From Pseudomonas saudimassiliensis (lineage in GTDB: Bacteria; Pseudomonadota; Gammaproteobacteria; Pseudomonadales; Pseudomonadaceae): DNA of 64,000 nt. The notes below the pieces were generated by a model, which worked only from the letters and a program-made list of their open reading frames with translations, did not search any database and had not been told where the DNA came from. The stretch covers positions 1,313,412-1,377,411 of the forward strand of contig NZ_LK391969.1 of the NCBI RefSeq assembly GCF_000939975.1, in the 5' to 3' direction. The stretch's first letter is position 1, and each line of letters opens with the position of its first letter. Positions 19,926 through 29,208 of the stretch are shown piece after piece. The translations under genes and the position numbers were made by a program.

Positions 19926-21326
19926 TCAGTGTCCCCCTTCTTCGATGCTGACATGGGCCGCCGACAGCGGCCGTTTCGGACGGTCGATATCGTGCGTCTC
20001 GTCGTCGTGGTCGATACTCTCCAGCCCGGCGCGCAGCACCATCATCAGGTAGTACAATCCCGCGCTGAAGATCATTCCATAGACGACGATGTAGCCCAGC
20101 AGGGTGAAGAGCACCATGCCGCCGGTCAGCGACGGGGTCACCCCCTCCGTGTGGCTCATCTGACCGTACACCACCCAGGGGAAGCGCCCTACTTCGGTCA
20201 CTACCCAGCCGCACAGCACTGCGGCGAAGGGTGCGAAGGTCATCAGCCGCATGGCATTGAGAAACAGCGGCTGGCGCCAGTAGCGCCCACCGGCGCGCAG
20301 GAACAGGCCGGCCAGCGCGCAGCCAATCATCAACAGGCCGATGCCGACCATGATGCGGAACGCCCAGAACACTATCCATACCGGCGGCCGCTCCTCTGGG
20401 GCCACTTCCTTGAGGCCCGGCACTTCGCCGTTCAAGTCGTGGGTCAGGATCAGGCTACCCAGCTTGGGTATGCCTATCTCGAAGTGGTTGGTCTCCGCTT
20501 CCTGGTCCGGAATGGCAAACAGCAGCAGCGGCATGCCGTTCATGGTTTCCCAGTTGCCCTCGATCGCCGCCACCTTGGTCGGTTGATGTTCCAGGGTATT
20601 GAGGCCGTGGTAATCGCCCACCACCGCCTGGGTCGGCGCCAGGATCAGGATCAGCCATAGACACATCGACAGCGCCCGGCGGTTGGTTTCCACTTCCCGC
20701 CCGGTCAACAGATACCAGGAGCTGACCCCAGCCACCACGAAGGAGCCGGTCAGGAAAGACGCCAGCACCATATGGGCGAAACGGTAGGGGAACGAGGGGT
20801 TGAAGATGGCTTCGCGCCAGCTGCCTACAGTGAACACGCCATCCACGAATTCGGTGCCGACCGGCGTATGCATCCAGCTATTGGCGGCGAGAATCCAGAA
20901 TGTTGAGATCAGCGTGCCCAGCGCCACCATGCAGGCCGCAAAAAGATGCACGCCCGGCGGTACGCGGTTGCGCCCGAACAGCAGCACACCCAGGAACGCT
21001 GCCTCGAGGAAGAACGCCGTGACCACTTCGTAACTGAGCATCGGCCCGATGAAATTGGCCGCGGCGTAGGAGAAGTTGCTCCAGTTGGTGCCGAACTGGA
21101 ACGACATCACGATGCCGGACACCACCCCCATGGCAAAGGCCACCGCAAATACCTGGATCCAGAAGCGCGACAACCGCGTCCACAGCGGGTTGCCGGTCTT
21201 GAATGCCAGGGCTTCGAGAAAGGCAATGAAGGTCGCCAGGCCGATGGTAAACACGGGAAAAATGGCATGGAAGCAGACGACGAACGCAAATTGCAGGCGA
21301 GATAGCAGCAGCGGATCGAGTTCCAT
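19926..21326 (-). CDS. cydA: Cytochrome bd-type quinol oxidase subunit I (CIO-like, short Q-loop)
   Basis: Haem-bearing subunit that oxidises quinol and reduces oxygen to water. The 466-residue length and short loop after the GDYHGLNTLEHQPTK motif fit the cyanide-insensitive (short Q-loop) branch. Conserved residues include the haem ligand region LQFAFVVCFHAIFP and GTNW. The C-terminal signature, usually written GRQPW, reads GRFPW here (DNA checked near 20160-20200). Upstream (21327-21570) I see no clear ANR/FNR box; an imperfect dyad TTCCCTGTGACAGGAA lies at 21452-21467. The gene heads cydABDC and is divergent from the Tsx-like gene. Confidence 0.94.
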   Translation of the reverse strand: MELDPLLLSRLQFAFVVCFHAIFPVFTIGLATFIAFLEALAFKTGNPLWTRLSRFWIQVFAVAFAMGVVSGIVMSFQFGTNWSNFSYAAANFIGPMLSYEVVTAFFLEAAFLGVLLFGRNRVPPGVHLFAACMVALGTLISTFWILAANSWMHTPVGTEFVDGVFTVGSWREAIFNPSFPYRFAHMVLASFLTGSFVVAGVSSWYLLTGREVETNRRALSMCLWLILILAPTQAVVGDYHGLNTLEHQPTKVAAIEGNWETMNGMPLLLFAIPDQEAETNHFEIGIPKLGSLILTHDLNGEVPGLKEVAPEERPPVWIVFWAFRIMVGIGLLMIGCALAGLFLRAGGRYWRQPLFLNAMRLMTFAPFAAVLCGWVVTEVGRFPWVVYGQMSHTEGVTPSLTGGMVLFTLLGYIVVYGMIFSAGLYYLMMVLRAGLESIDHDDETHDIDRPKRPLSAAHVSIEEGGH

Positions 21327-21570
21327 CTGTGCAACTCCTTGAACGGAAGAAAGAATAACGGCAGGTACCGAGGGTCCAGGCGGTACCCGAATAATGCGCG
21401 ACCACTACAGGGACATGAACAGAAGCCCGGGGGTGCAGCTCACGACGCGTATTCCCTGTGACAGGAAATTGCCCCAGGCGTTCCAGTGACGCCCTCGACG
21501 CGCAGCCGTTTTGCTTTTCCGGCAAAGGCTTTAATATGCGCGCTCCTTAACCCAGCAGTCGGACAACAAC

Positions 21571-22344
21571 ATGCGCACAACCCTTACCGGCATAGCCGCC
21601 ACCGCCCTCCTGGCCACCAGCGGCGTGGCTACCGCCTCCCCCCTGCAATGGCAGAACAACAGCCTGACCTATCTCTATGGCAACGACTTCGAAGTCGATC
21701 CCAAGACCCAGCAGGCGGTGACCTTCGAGCACGTCAGCGGCTGGAGCTTCGGCGACCTGTTCCTGTTCGTGGACAGCATCCACTACAACGGTGCCCAGGA
21801 TGCCAATGGCAACAACAGCACCTGGTATGGGGAAGTGGCGCCGCGGCTGTCCTTCGGCAAGCTGAGTGGGCAGCAGATCCAGTTCGGCCCGATCACCGAC
21901 GTGCTGCTGGCCGCTACCTACGAGCGCGGCCGTGGCGACATCAAGAACTACCTACTGGGGCCGGGCTTCGACCTGGCTGTGCCCGGCTTCGACTACTTCC
22001 AGCTCAATACCTACTATCGCCATTCCGACAGCCCGGACGGCGTGCGTGGCTCCTGGCAAATCACCCCGGTATGGGCCGTGACCCTGCCGGTTGGCAAGTC
22101 GGACATCCTGATTGATGGCTATATCGACTGGATCGTCGATAACGATGGGGACGGCAAGCACGCCAACCTGCACTTCAACCCGCAGGTCAAATATGACCTG
22201 GGCAAGGCGCTGGGCTGGAAGGCCAAGCAGCTGTACACCGGCATTGAGTACAGCTACTGGAAGGACAAATACGGTATCGAGAACACCGCGGACTTCGATA
22301 CCAACCAGAACGTCACCAACCTGCTGGTCAAGGTGCACTTCTGA
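21571..22344 (+). CDS. Tsx/OmpK-family outer-membrane nucleoside-type channel
   Basis: A 257-residue protein with a cleavable signal peptide (MRTTLTGIAATALLATSGVA, cut after TASA-like residues) and alternating amphipathic strands typical of a 12-strand beta-barrel. Family landmarks are the early LQWQNNSLTYLYG, the GRGDIKNYLLGPGFDLAVPGFDY stretch (given here only as landmark positions about 115-137) and the terminal phenylalanine of LLVKVHF needed for barrel insertion. Tsx-like channels import nucleosides; substrate is not proven. A TAATAT element upstream near 21531 may be its -10. It stands alone, divergent from cydA. Confidence 0.8.
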   Translation: MRTTLTGIAATALLATSGVATASPLQWQNNSLTYLYGNDFEVDPKTQQAVTFEHVSGWSFGDLFLFVDSIHYNGAQDANGNNSTWYGEVAPRLSFGKLSGQQIQFGPITDVLLAATYERGRGDIKNYLLGPGFDLAVPGFDYFQLNTYYRHSDSPDGVRGSWQITPVWAVTLPVGKSDILIDGYIDWIVDNDGDGKHANLHFNPQVKYDLGKALGWKAKQLYTGIEYSYWKDKYGIENTADFDTNQNVTNLLVKVHF

Positions 22345-22396
22345 TCCAGGGATGACGTCCTGTCGCACGTACCGGGCGCTCGCCCGGTGCGTCGCG

Positions 22397-22576
22397 TCAG
22401 CTCAGCGACACCGCCTCCAGAATGCGGGCGCCCACGGTTACCAGCAGCACGGCTGAGCCAAACAGCATCAATGCCACTCCCCACCCCTTGTCACGGAAGC
22501 TGAACCCCGTGCCCAGCAATATGAAGCCGAACACCAGCAAGCTCAGCATGAGGTGGAACTGATCAGTCTCGGTCAT
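22397..22576 (-). CDS. Small two-helix membrane protein (59 aa)
   Basis: Reading the minus strand from the ATG at 22576 gives MTETDQFHLMLSLLVFGF... and ends SLS at 22397. Two hydrophobic helices (LMLSLLVFGFILLGTGF and VALMLFGSAVLLVTVGA) are separated by a short charged turn FRDKGWG. An AGGGA ribosome site lies seven bases upstream. I do not recognise a family. It may be transcribed alone between the Tsx-like gene and the DUF945 gene. Confidence 0.6.
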   Translation of the reverse strand: MTETDQFHLMLSLLVFGFILLGTGFSFRDKGWGVALMLFGSAVLLVTVGARILEAVSLS

Positions 22577-22676
22577 TATTCATCCCTAGATGGCCGCCCG
22601 CGAACTGCCTGTCGCGGGCCTACCGGCTATGGTACTTGCCCACCATGACAGTGCCAAGGCGGGCAAGTGCCGCACG

Positions 22677-24113
22677 TTACTCCAGCAGCGCAGAACTGGC
22701 CTCGGGAGACATCATCGCCAGCAGGCCGAGGAAGTCCTCCAGCGGGATGCTCTGGCCATTGAGGTCGATCATGCCGTCAGCGTAGCGCAGGCTGGAGAGG
22801 ATATTGTCGCCCTCGATCCGGCCCAGCTGCATCATCTCCGCCATACCGCCGGCCATCTCGGCCGCCATCTGCGCTTCCTGCTCCACCGCCGCCGCATCCG
22901 CGCCCGGCTCAAATAACGCTCGATAGCGCACCATGTCGCTCAGCATGGGCTTGGACAGGGTCAGATTGGCATCCAGGCCGCCGACCAGCTGCTGCGCCAG
23001 CAAGCCCGGCTCCAGGTCGAAGGATACCGGCTGGTTGAAATCGACGCCCAGGTTGAAGCGGCTTTCGCCATTGGCGGTGCGAATCGACAGGTTGTCCAGC
23101 GCCAGCCGCGGTTTGCCCTGGAGCAATTGCTCCAGGGCCGCGACCACCTGCTCCTGCAAGGCCGAGGTGTCATCCGGCTCGATGCCCATGCTGAAAGTGT
23201 TGTACACGCCGCCGAGCGTCGCTGTCGCCGCCGGATCCAATCGGCTCAAGCTCCAGTCCATGCGCAGCGAGCCCAGGGGCTTGCCGGCATAGCTGATCGC
23301 CCCCATCTGGACGTTGAGCACACCCTTCACGCCATCAGCGCCGAGGGTAGTGCTGTCGGTCTGCACGATGTCCTGCAGCACCAACGTCGGCCCCTGCGGC
23401 CCTTCCATGGCAATACTGTCCAGGGTCATCTGGCCATCGCCGAGGTAGAGGCCATACTCGCCCTCCCGGCGGCGGTCCAATTCGAACTCGACCCCGACCA
23501 GGTTCGCCTGCTCGTCGCCTTCGATCGTCAGGGAATCAACCCGTCCGTTCATCACCACCCGGCTGCCAAGGGTATCGGTTGCGAACTGCGCATCCAGCCC
23601 CGAGAAGCTCAGATGGATGTCATCCTCGACATGGGTCATCGGCGCGACGCGGACGTTGCCGGTGATATCGTTGCGGTAGCCGATGCTGCTGTTGACCATC
23701 ACCGGAGCCCGCTCACGACTGGCGGCAAACAGCCCACTCAGCGCCTCGCTCGGCTCCAGCTCCGCATGGCTGACCGCCATCACCGGCATCCAGCGCAGCG
23801 ATACCAGGCGCGACAGGGGCAGCGGGCCATGTTCGATCCGGTCTCTGATGAACAGCTCACTCGGTGCCGCGTCGTCGCCGGAGGCTGGCAGCGCCAGCCG
23901 GTACCGCGCCTCGCTGGCCAGCACGCCGCGCTTGAACTCGACTATTTCGAGCGCCATCTCGCTGCCCGGAAACTGCGCGGCCAGCTGCTGGTTGGCCTTG
24001 CCCACGGAGTCGCGCAATACCGACTCCAGCTGCGTACCCGTATACCAGCTGCCGGCGCCAGCCGCGGCCACCAATAGTGCGAGCGTGCCCGCTGCGATCC
24101 CTGCCTTGTTCAT
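22677..24113 (-). CDS. DUF945 (YdgA-like) periplasmic/envelope protein
   Basis: The start at 24113 (MNKAGIAAGTLALLVAAAG) gives a signal anchor and has AAGGAC upstream; the longer frame to 24416 adds an implausible Gln/Asp-rich tail. The 478-residue product resembles DUF945 proteins: an N-terminal helix, the GSWYTGTQLESVLRDSVGKANQQL entry region (about residues 20-43), then a long beta-rich body. YdgA homologues belong to AsmA-like or envelope assembly proteins of uncertain role. Divergent from the EamA transporter. Confidence 0.75.
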   Translation of the reverse strand: MNKAGIAAGTLALLVAAAGAGSWYTGTQLESVLRDSVGKANQQLAAQFPGSEMALEIVEFKRGVLASEARYRLALPASGDDAAPSELFIRDRIEHGPLPLSRLVSLRWMPVMAVSHAELEPSEALSGLFAASRERAPVMVNSSIGYRNDITGNVRVAPMTHVEDDIHLSFSGLDAQFATDTLGSRVVMNGRVDSLTIEGDEQANLVGVEFELDRRREGEYGLYLGDGQMTLDSIAMEGPQGPTLVLQDIVQTDSTTLGADGVKGVLNVQMGAISYAGKPLGSLRMDWSLSRLDPAATATLGGVYNTFSMGIEPDDTSALQEQVVAALEQLLQGKPRLALDNLSIRTANGESRFNLGVDFNQPVSFDLEPGLLAQQLVGGLDANLTLSKPMLSDMVRYRALFEPGADAAAVEQEAQMAAEMAGGMAEMMQLGRIEGDNILSSLRYADGMIDLNGQSIPLEDFLGLLAMMSPEASSALLE

Positions 24114-24263
24114 GGTGTTGTCCTTATGATGAATAGGATTGATTCGCCCTGCGGCGAACCGATAAATCTGCCACAGCGCCGGTCGGATTGCACTCCTTTC
24201 GCGAAGACGACTATCATCCCTGGCCCCTGTCCCGGGGGCGTTATCGCCATTCGAAGGATACCC

Positions 24264-25154
24264 ATGCTCTATCTCGTCGCCGTCACCCTGCTCTGGGCCG
24301 TTTCGTTCAGCCTGATCGGCGAATACCTGGCCGGGCAGGTCGACAGCTATTTCTCCGTGCTGACCCGCATCGTGCTGGCTGGCGCCCTGTTCCTGCCGCT
24401 GCTGCGCCCGCGCCAACTGCCCCGCGGCGTGGCGCCTGGCCTGTTGGCGGTCGGCGCGTTGCAGTTCGGCCTGACCTACATCTGCCTCTACCTATCCTTC
24501 GAATTGCTGACGGTGCCCGAGGTGCTGTTGTTCACCATCTTCACCCCGCTCTACGTCGCGCTGGTGGACAACGCCCTGCGCCGGCGATTCAGCATCGGGC
24601 CGGTGGTCGCCACGGTCATCGCCGTACTGGGTGCGGCCATCATCCGTTATGACGGTATCAGTGATGCGTACGTGAAGGGCTTCCTGCTGCTGCAACTGGC
24701 CAACCTTGCTTTCGCTGCCGGTCAGGTTGGCTACGCCCACCTGGTACGGCATTTCCAGGTGGATAGGCGCCAGCAGTGGCACGGCTTCGGCTTCTTTTTC
24801 ATCGGAGCGCTGCTGGTGGCGCTGCCGGCCTGGCTGGTATTGGGGGATGCCCAGCGCCTACCCCAGACGCTGCTGCACTGGAGTGTGCTCGGTTGGCTGG
24901 GACTGGTCGCCTCGGGGCTGGGGTTTTTCTTCTGGAATCGCGGAGCGACCCAGGTGGACGCCGGGACCCTGGGCATCATGAACAACGCCCTGATTCCAGC
25001 GGGGTTGGTGGTGAACCTGTTGATCTGGAATCAGCAGGCCGATCTGCTCCGCCTGCTGTTGGGCGGCGCGGTGATCGGCCTGTCACTCTGGTTGAATCTA
25101 CGCTGGGACAGCTGGCTGGGGCGGATCAGAAGATCAGCATCAACAGACCGATGA
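24264..25154 (+). CDS. EamA/DMT-superfamily transporter
   Basis: A 296-residue membrane protein with about ten hydrophobic segments in two EamA repeats, starting MLYLVAVTLLWAVSFSLIGE. The ATG at 24264 has AAGGA at the right distance; the frame extends to 24126 but without a ribosome site. Members export amino acids, amines or metabolites; the substrate cannot be named. The 3' end overlaps a tiny minus-strand gene. Confidence 0.85.
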   Translation: MLYLVAVTLLWAVSFSLIGEYLAGQVDSYFSVLTRIVLAGALFLPLLRPRQLPRGVAPGLLAVGALQFGLTYICLYLSFELLTVPEVLLFTIFTPLYVALVDNALRRRFSIGPVVATVIAVLGAAIIRYDGISDAYVKGFLLLQLANLAFAAGQVGYAHLVRHFQVDRRQQWHGFGFFFIGALLVALPAWLVLGDAQRLPQTLLHWSVLGWLGLVASGLGFFFWNRGATQVDAGTLGIMNNALIPAGLVVNLLIWNQQADLLRLLLGGAVIGLSLWLNLRWDSWLGRIRRSASTDR

Positions 25155-25212
25155 TGACGAGCAGGCCGACCAGAAAGATGATACCCACGGTGCTGGCGAG
25201 AAACTTGAGCAT
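25126..25212 (-). CDS. Very small single-helix membrane protein (28 aa)
   Basis: Minus-strand ATG at 25212 gives MLKFLASTVGIIFLVGLL and ends MLIF at 25126. Nearly the whole peptide is one hydrophobic helix with a positive start. A GGAG ribosome site lies six bases upstream of the ATG. It overlaps the last 29 bases of the EamA gene on the opposite strand. Similar tiny membrane peptides are common in Pseudomonas genomes, but I cannot name a function. Confidence 0.5.
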   Translation of the reverse strand: MLKFLASTVGIIFLVGLLVIIGLLMLIF

Positions 25213-25280
25213 AATGACTCCATTTTCAGGGGGTGTAAGGTTTCGACCCGCCCATCGGCCCGACAGTTCACGCCACGACG

Positions 25281-27071
25281 TCAATCACCGGATTTGGGCA
25301 GCATGCGGCTGAACACCTGCTTGGCCGTCTGCTTGATGATGCCGCGCTGGTCCGGATCACCCTGCATTAGCGTCTGGGTATAGGCCTTGGCCTGGGCCAA
25401 GGTCATATGTGGCGGCAGCGGTGGCACATCCGGATCGGTCTTGAACTCGATCACCACCGGCCGGTCAGCTGCGAGCGCTTCTTCCCAGGCGGCAGCCACG
25501 GCGTCCTCGCGATCCACATAGATGCCCTTGAGGCCAATGGATTCCGCGAACCGGTGGTAGGGCACATCGGGGATATTCTGCGAGGCCTCGAACTTCGGAT
25601 CGCCCTGCATGGCCCGCTGCTCCCAGGTCACCTGGTTGAGGTCTTCGTTGTTGAACACGGCGCAGATCCAGTGATGGTTGTCCCACTCCCGCCAATACTT
25701 GGCCACCGTGATCAACTCGGCCATGTTGTTCATCTGCATCGCCCCATCACCCACCAGGGCCACCACCGGCCGGTCCGGATTGGCAAACTTGGCTGCAATG
25801 GCGTAGGGTACCGCCGCGCCCATGGACGCCAGCCCGCCCGACAGCGAACACAGCATGTCGCGGCGGATCTTCAAATCCCGGGCGAACCAGTTGGCGCAGG
25901 AGCCCGAGTCGCAGGTGACTACCGCCCGGTCCGGCAGGCGCGGCGACAGTTCATAGACCACCCGCTGCGGGTTGATCGGGTTCGCCGCCACCATGGCCCG
26001 GGCTTCCAGGGTCTTCTCCCAGTCGGCCCGCCAGGCTTCCACCTGGCGGCGCCAGCTGCGATCGGTCTTTTCCGTGAGCAGGGGCAGCAGCAGGCGCAGG
26101 GTTTCCGCTGCGTCGCCCTGCAGGCAGACCTCCATCGGGTAGCGCAGGCTCAGCATGTCGGCCTTGATATCGATCTGCACGCCCCGCGCCTGGCCTTCCT
26201 TGGGCAGGAATTCGGCGTAGGGGAAGCCCGAGCCGATCATCAGCAGGGTGTCGCACTCGGTCATCAGCTTGTAGCTGGGCTCGGTGCCCAGCAGGCCAAT
26301 GGAGCCGGTGACCCAGGGCAACTCATCGGGCAGCACCGCCTTGCCCAGCAGCGCCTTGGCCACCCCGGCGCCCAGCCGCTCCGCCACCTGGATAACCTCA
26401 TCGGTCGCGCCCAAGGCCCCGGCGCCCACCAGGATGGCGACCTTGCGCCCGGCATTGAGCGCCTCGGCGGCCAGCTCCAGATCCTCCCGGTAGGGCACGA
26501 CCTTCGGCCGACTGTAGCCGATCCCCGAGTGCGCCATGCCGTGGGCATGGGCCGGCTCGACGTATTCCTGGTCCTGCAGATCATTGGGCAGGATGATGGT
26601 CGCTACCCGGCGTTCGCCATAGGCGGTGCGGATGCCGCGGTCCACCAGATGGCGAACCTGGGCGGGCGTGGCGGCCTGCTGCACGAAGGCGCCGGATACG
26701 TCCTTGAACATGGCCGCCAGGTCAACCTCCTGCTGGTAATGGCTGCCCAGGCTGGTCAGTGCCTGCTGGCCGACGATCGCCAGCACCGGCATGTGATCCA
26801 GGCGGGCATCATACAGGCCGGTGATCAGGTGGCTGGCACCCGGCCCCGAGGTCGCCAGGCAAACCCCCAGGCCGCCACTGAACTTGGCATCGGCCGAGGC
26901 CATGAAGGCGGCCATTTCCTCATGGCGCGCCTGGATGAAGCGGATCTTGCCATTGGCCCGATTCAAGGCTCCCATCACCCCGTTGATGCCGTCACCGGGG
27001 TAACCATAGATGCGCCGGATGCCCCATTCGTACAGACGCTCGACGAAATAATCACTGACTGTGGTTGCCAT
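25281..27071 (-). CDS. ThDP-dependent pyruvate oxidase/dehydrogenase (quinone)-like enzyme
   Basis: A 596-residue enzyme with the three domains of the acetolactate synthase/PoxB family: N-terminal PYR domain (YGYPGDGINGVMGAL, catalytic Glu in ARHEEMAAF), central FAD-type domain (AILVGAGALGATDEV), and C-terminal PP domain with the ThDP/Mg motif GDGAMQMNNMAELITVAKYW. It probably decarboxylates pyruvate to acetate at the membrane, feeding electrons to quinone, or a related 2-oxo acid. The C-terminus lacks an obvious PoxB amphipathic lipid-binding helix, so the exact substrate and electron acceptor are open. It stands alone. Confidence 0.85.
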   Translation of the reverse strand: MATTVSDYFVERLYEWGIRRIYGYPGDGINGVMGALNRANGKIRFIQARHEEMAAFMASADAKFSGGLGVCLATSGPGASHLITGLYDARLDHMPVLAIVGQQALTSLGSHYQQEVDLAAMFKDVSGAFVQQAATPAQVRHLVDRGIRTAYGERRVATIILPNDLQDQEYVEPAHAHGMAHSGIGYSRPKVVPYREDLELAAEALNAGRKVAILVGAGALGATDEVIQVAERLGAGVAKALLGKAVLPDELPWVTGSIGLLGTEPSYKLMTECDTLLMIGSGFPYAEFLPKEGQARGVQIDIKADMLSLRYPMEVCLQGDAAETLRLLLPLLTEKTDRSWRRQVEAWRADWEKTLEARAMVAANPINPQRVVYELSPRLPDRAVVTCDSGSCANWFARDLKIRRDMLCSLSGGLASMGAAVPYAIAAKFANPDRPVVALVGDGAMQMNNMAELITVAKYWREWDNHHWICAVFNNEDLNQVTWEQRAMQGDPKFEASQNIPDVPYHRFAESIGLKGIYVDREDAVAAAWEEALAADRPVVIEFKTDPDVPPLPPHMTLAQAKAYTQTLMQGDPDQRGIIKQTAKQVFSRMLPKSGD

Positions 27072-27271
27072 GGGATCACCCTCCTCGGCTCAACGTTATC
27101 GACCCGAACACGGCTGGGGTGACGGGCGCTGCTGAGATTGTGACCGGGGGTCATCGGCCGGGTTCAGGTGGATTTTTCCTGATCGACCGGCATTTACCCC
27201 ATTGATGAGATTGCGTCCGCCGCTGCAAAACCGGATGCTCTGGCCATAGCCCATGACGGATACACCATGCC

Positions 27272-28123
27272 ATGACCGACCAAGACAAGACCTTGCCCCT
27301 GAGCTTCAGCTTCTCGCCCCGCTATACCGATCTGGATACCTGGCGGCACGTGAACAACTCGCGGATTTACCAGTTGCACCTGGAAGCCCGGGTGCGTGCC
27401 CATGTCAGCCGCTTCGGTGAGGACGCCTGGTTCTCCGACGATGTGCGCCTGCGGCCGCTGCGGACCATCACCGACTATCGCCAGGTCAGCTGGTACGGCA
27501 GTGACATCAATGCCTGGATCAGCGTGACAGATTGCCACGAGGACAGTTTCCGGCTGCACAGCGAGCTGTACCAGAACGGCGTGCTGGTGGGGACGCAGGA
27601 AACGCTGATGGGCGCCTTTGAAAAGGGCCACCGGGTGGCGCTACCCGATGACATCCGGACGGTGATGGCCGGCGTCAGCAACGGCAGCGCCAGCCCGCTG
27701 GCGCCGGCCGAGTACCGCGACCACCTGCAGCATGCCCACAACTTCGCCATTCGCGAACAGCTCATACCGCGCTATGCGGACGTGGATGCGGACAGCCAGC
27801 GCAGCGAAGCCGCTTTGGCGCTGTACATGGAGCAGGCCCGCTCGACCGGCATCCGGCAACTGGATTTCGATGGTTTGGGGGTGTTGGTAGCCTCGGTGGA
27901 TGTCAGCTTCGAGCACTATCAGGCGGGCTGGTCGCCCGTGGCGCTGGCCGCCGGGATCAGCCGTATCGGCAACAGCTCCTTCCTGTTCACCACCTGCGCC
28001 CTGCACAAGGACGCGGTGCAGGTCAGCGCCTGCAGCGTGATGGTGGTGATTGATCCGGCCACCAGCCGGCCAGTGCCGATTACGCCAGCGCTGCGGGAGC
28101 AGCTGGAAGCCTGGTTAATTTGA
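27272..28123 (+). CDS. Tandem hotdog acyl-CoA thioesterase
   Basis: The 283-residue protein carries two 4-hydroxybenzoyl-CoA-thioesterase-like domains in tandem: each starts with the YTDLDTWRHVNNSR / YADVDADSQRSEAAL type of segment (about residues 13 and 168) that holds the catalytic Asp in the first copy. The second copy has a degenerate catalytic motif, so one half may be structural. It would hydrolyse acyl-CoA to free acid and CoA. It is a lone gene followed by repeats. Confidence 0.75.
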   Translation: MTDQDKTLPLSFSFSPRYTDLDTWRHVNNSRIYQLHLEARVRAHVSRFGEDAWFSDDVRLRPLRTITDYRQVSWYGSDINAWISVTDCHEDSFRLHSELYQNGVLVGTQETLMGAFEKGHRVALPDDIRTVMAGVSNGSASPLAPAEYRDHLQHAHNFAIREQLIPRYADVDADSQRSEAALALYMEQARSTGIRQLDFDGLGVLVASVDVSFEHYQAGWSPVALAAGISRIGNSSFLFTTCALHKDAVQVSACSVMVVIDPATSRPVPITPALREQLEAWLI

Positions 28124-28180
28124 GGTAACAAGGCGGGCTTCCTGCAGCAGCCTGCTCAACGCGGACCACGCCCTGGTTGG

Positions 28181-28412
28181 TCAGCCCCCTGGGATTGTCG
28201 AGCACCAGCTCGACAGCGTTTTCCGCCGGACAACACTGATGCCACCGCCAGCAAGGTACGAGCTGGTGCTCGAACCTCCCAAGAGGCTGGACCGGCGACG
28301 CTGATCAACCTCCCTGGGATTGTCGAGCACCAGCTCGACAGCATTTCCGCGGACGGCACCGAGGCCATCGTCAGCAAGGTACGAGCTGGTGCTCGAACCT
28401 CCCAGGAGGCTG
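28181..28412. repeat. Tandem pair of REPIN-like repeats
   Basis: Two direct copies of about 109 bp lie at 28181-28290 and 28304-28412. Each contains the core TCGAGCACCAGCTCG and, about 60 bp further, its reverse complement CGAGCTGGTGCTCGA, so each copy can fold into one long hairpin. The flanks (CCCTGGGATTG and CCTCCCA-GAGGCTG) are also repeated. This is the layout of Pseudomonas REP doublets (REPINs), usually spread by a RAYT transposase elsewhere in the genome. They fill the gap between the thioesterase gene and benD and could act as a transcript-end structure. Confidence 0.8.
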
Positions 28413-28428
28413 TCGCCGGGACCGCTGA

Positions 28429-29208
28429 TCAGCCCTGATCGCCCCCGGCCACTGGCAGGATGGTGCCAGTGATATAGCTGGCCGCATCCGAGGCCAGGAA
28501 TAGGATGGGTTCAGCCTGCTCATCCAGGGTGCCGTAGCGATGCATGAAGCTGCTGTTGTTGGTCTGCTCGATCAGCGTCTGGTACCAGCCCTGCTCCCGC
28601 TCGCCCTGCGCCTCGGTATTGCGCGGCGTCAGCCGCGGTGGCGCTTCGGTGCCGCCGGGGGCGGTGGCGTTGACGCGAATGCCCTGCTCGGCATACTCGA
28701 ACGCCAGGTTCACCGTCAGCCCGTTCACCCCGGCCTTGGCGGCGCCGTAGGGCACGCGCATCAGGCCGCGGGTGGCGACGGACGAGACGTTGACGATGGC
28801 ACCCTTCTGCTGGGCAACCATGTAGGGCAATACCGCGCGGCAGCACCACAGGGTCGGAAACAGCGAGCGCTGGATCTCCTTCTGGATCTGCTCGGGCTGG
28901 TAGTGCTCGAAGGGCTGGGCCCAGATGGTGCCACCAACGTTGTTGATCAGCACATCGATACGGCCATATTCCTGGTGGGCCCGGGCCATGACACTTTCGG
29001 CCCCGGCCCAGGTTTCCAGGTCGGCCTGCAGCGCCAGCACCTCGATGCCCTGGTCGCGCAGTTCACCGGCCACGCCCTGCACATAATCGGCGATATCCAC
29101 CAGCACCAGCCGGGCACCCTCGGCGCCGGCCAGCTCGGCTACCCGCCGGCCGATGCCCTGGGCGGCGCCGGTAATGACCAGCACCTTGCCTGCGAAGCGG
29201 GCGCTCAT
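28429..29208 (-). CDS. benD: 1,6-dihydroxycyclohexa-2,4-diene-1-carboxylate dehydrogenase
   Basis: Oxidises and decarboxylates the benzoate cis-diol to catechol with NAD+. The 259-residue short-chain dehydrogenase has the Rossmann motif TGAAQGIGR, NNVG, catalytic Ser and YGAAK (VPYGAAKAGV). Its start overlaps benC by four bases. It ends the catBCA-benABCD series and is followed by the REPIN pair. Confidence 0.94.
   Translation of the reverse strand: MSARFAGKVLVITGAAQGIGRRVAELAGAEGARLVLVDIADYVQGVAGELRDQGIEVLALQADLETWAGAESVMARAHQEYGRIDVLINNVGGTIWAQPFEHYQPEQIQKEIQRSLFPTLWCCRAVLPYMVAQQKGAIVNVSSVATRGLMRVPYGAAKAGVNGLTVNLAFEYAEQGIRVNATAPGGTEAPPRLTPRNTEAQGEREQGWYQTLIEQTNNSSFMHRYGTLDEQAEPILFLASDAASYITGTILPVAGGDQG

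Noticed and set aside
21452-21467. Anaerobic regulator (ANR/FNR) box before cydA
   Set aside because: The dyad TTCCCTGTGACAGGAA does not match TTGAT-N4-ATCAA; I see no FNR-type site in 21327-21570.
25407-27122. 571-codon plus-strand open frame
   Set aside because: Antisense to the ThDP enzyme; composition and lack of motifs show it is a shadow.
28181-28412. CRISPR array
   Set aside because: Only two long copies with internal inverted doublets and nearly identical spacers; no cas genes. REPIN layout explains it.
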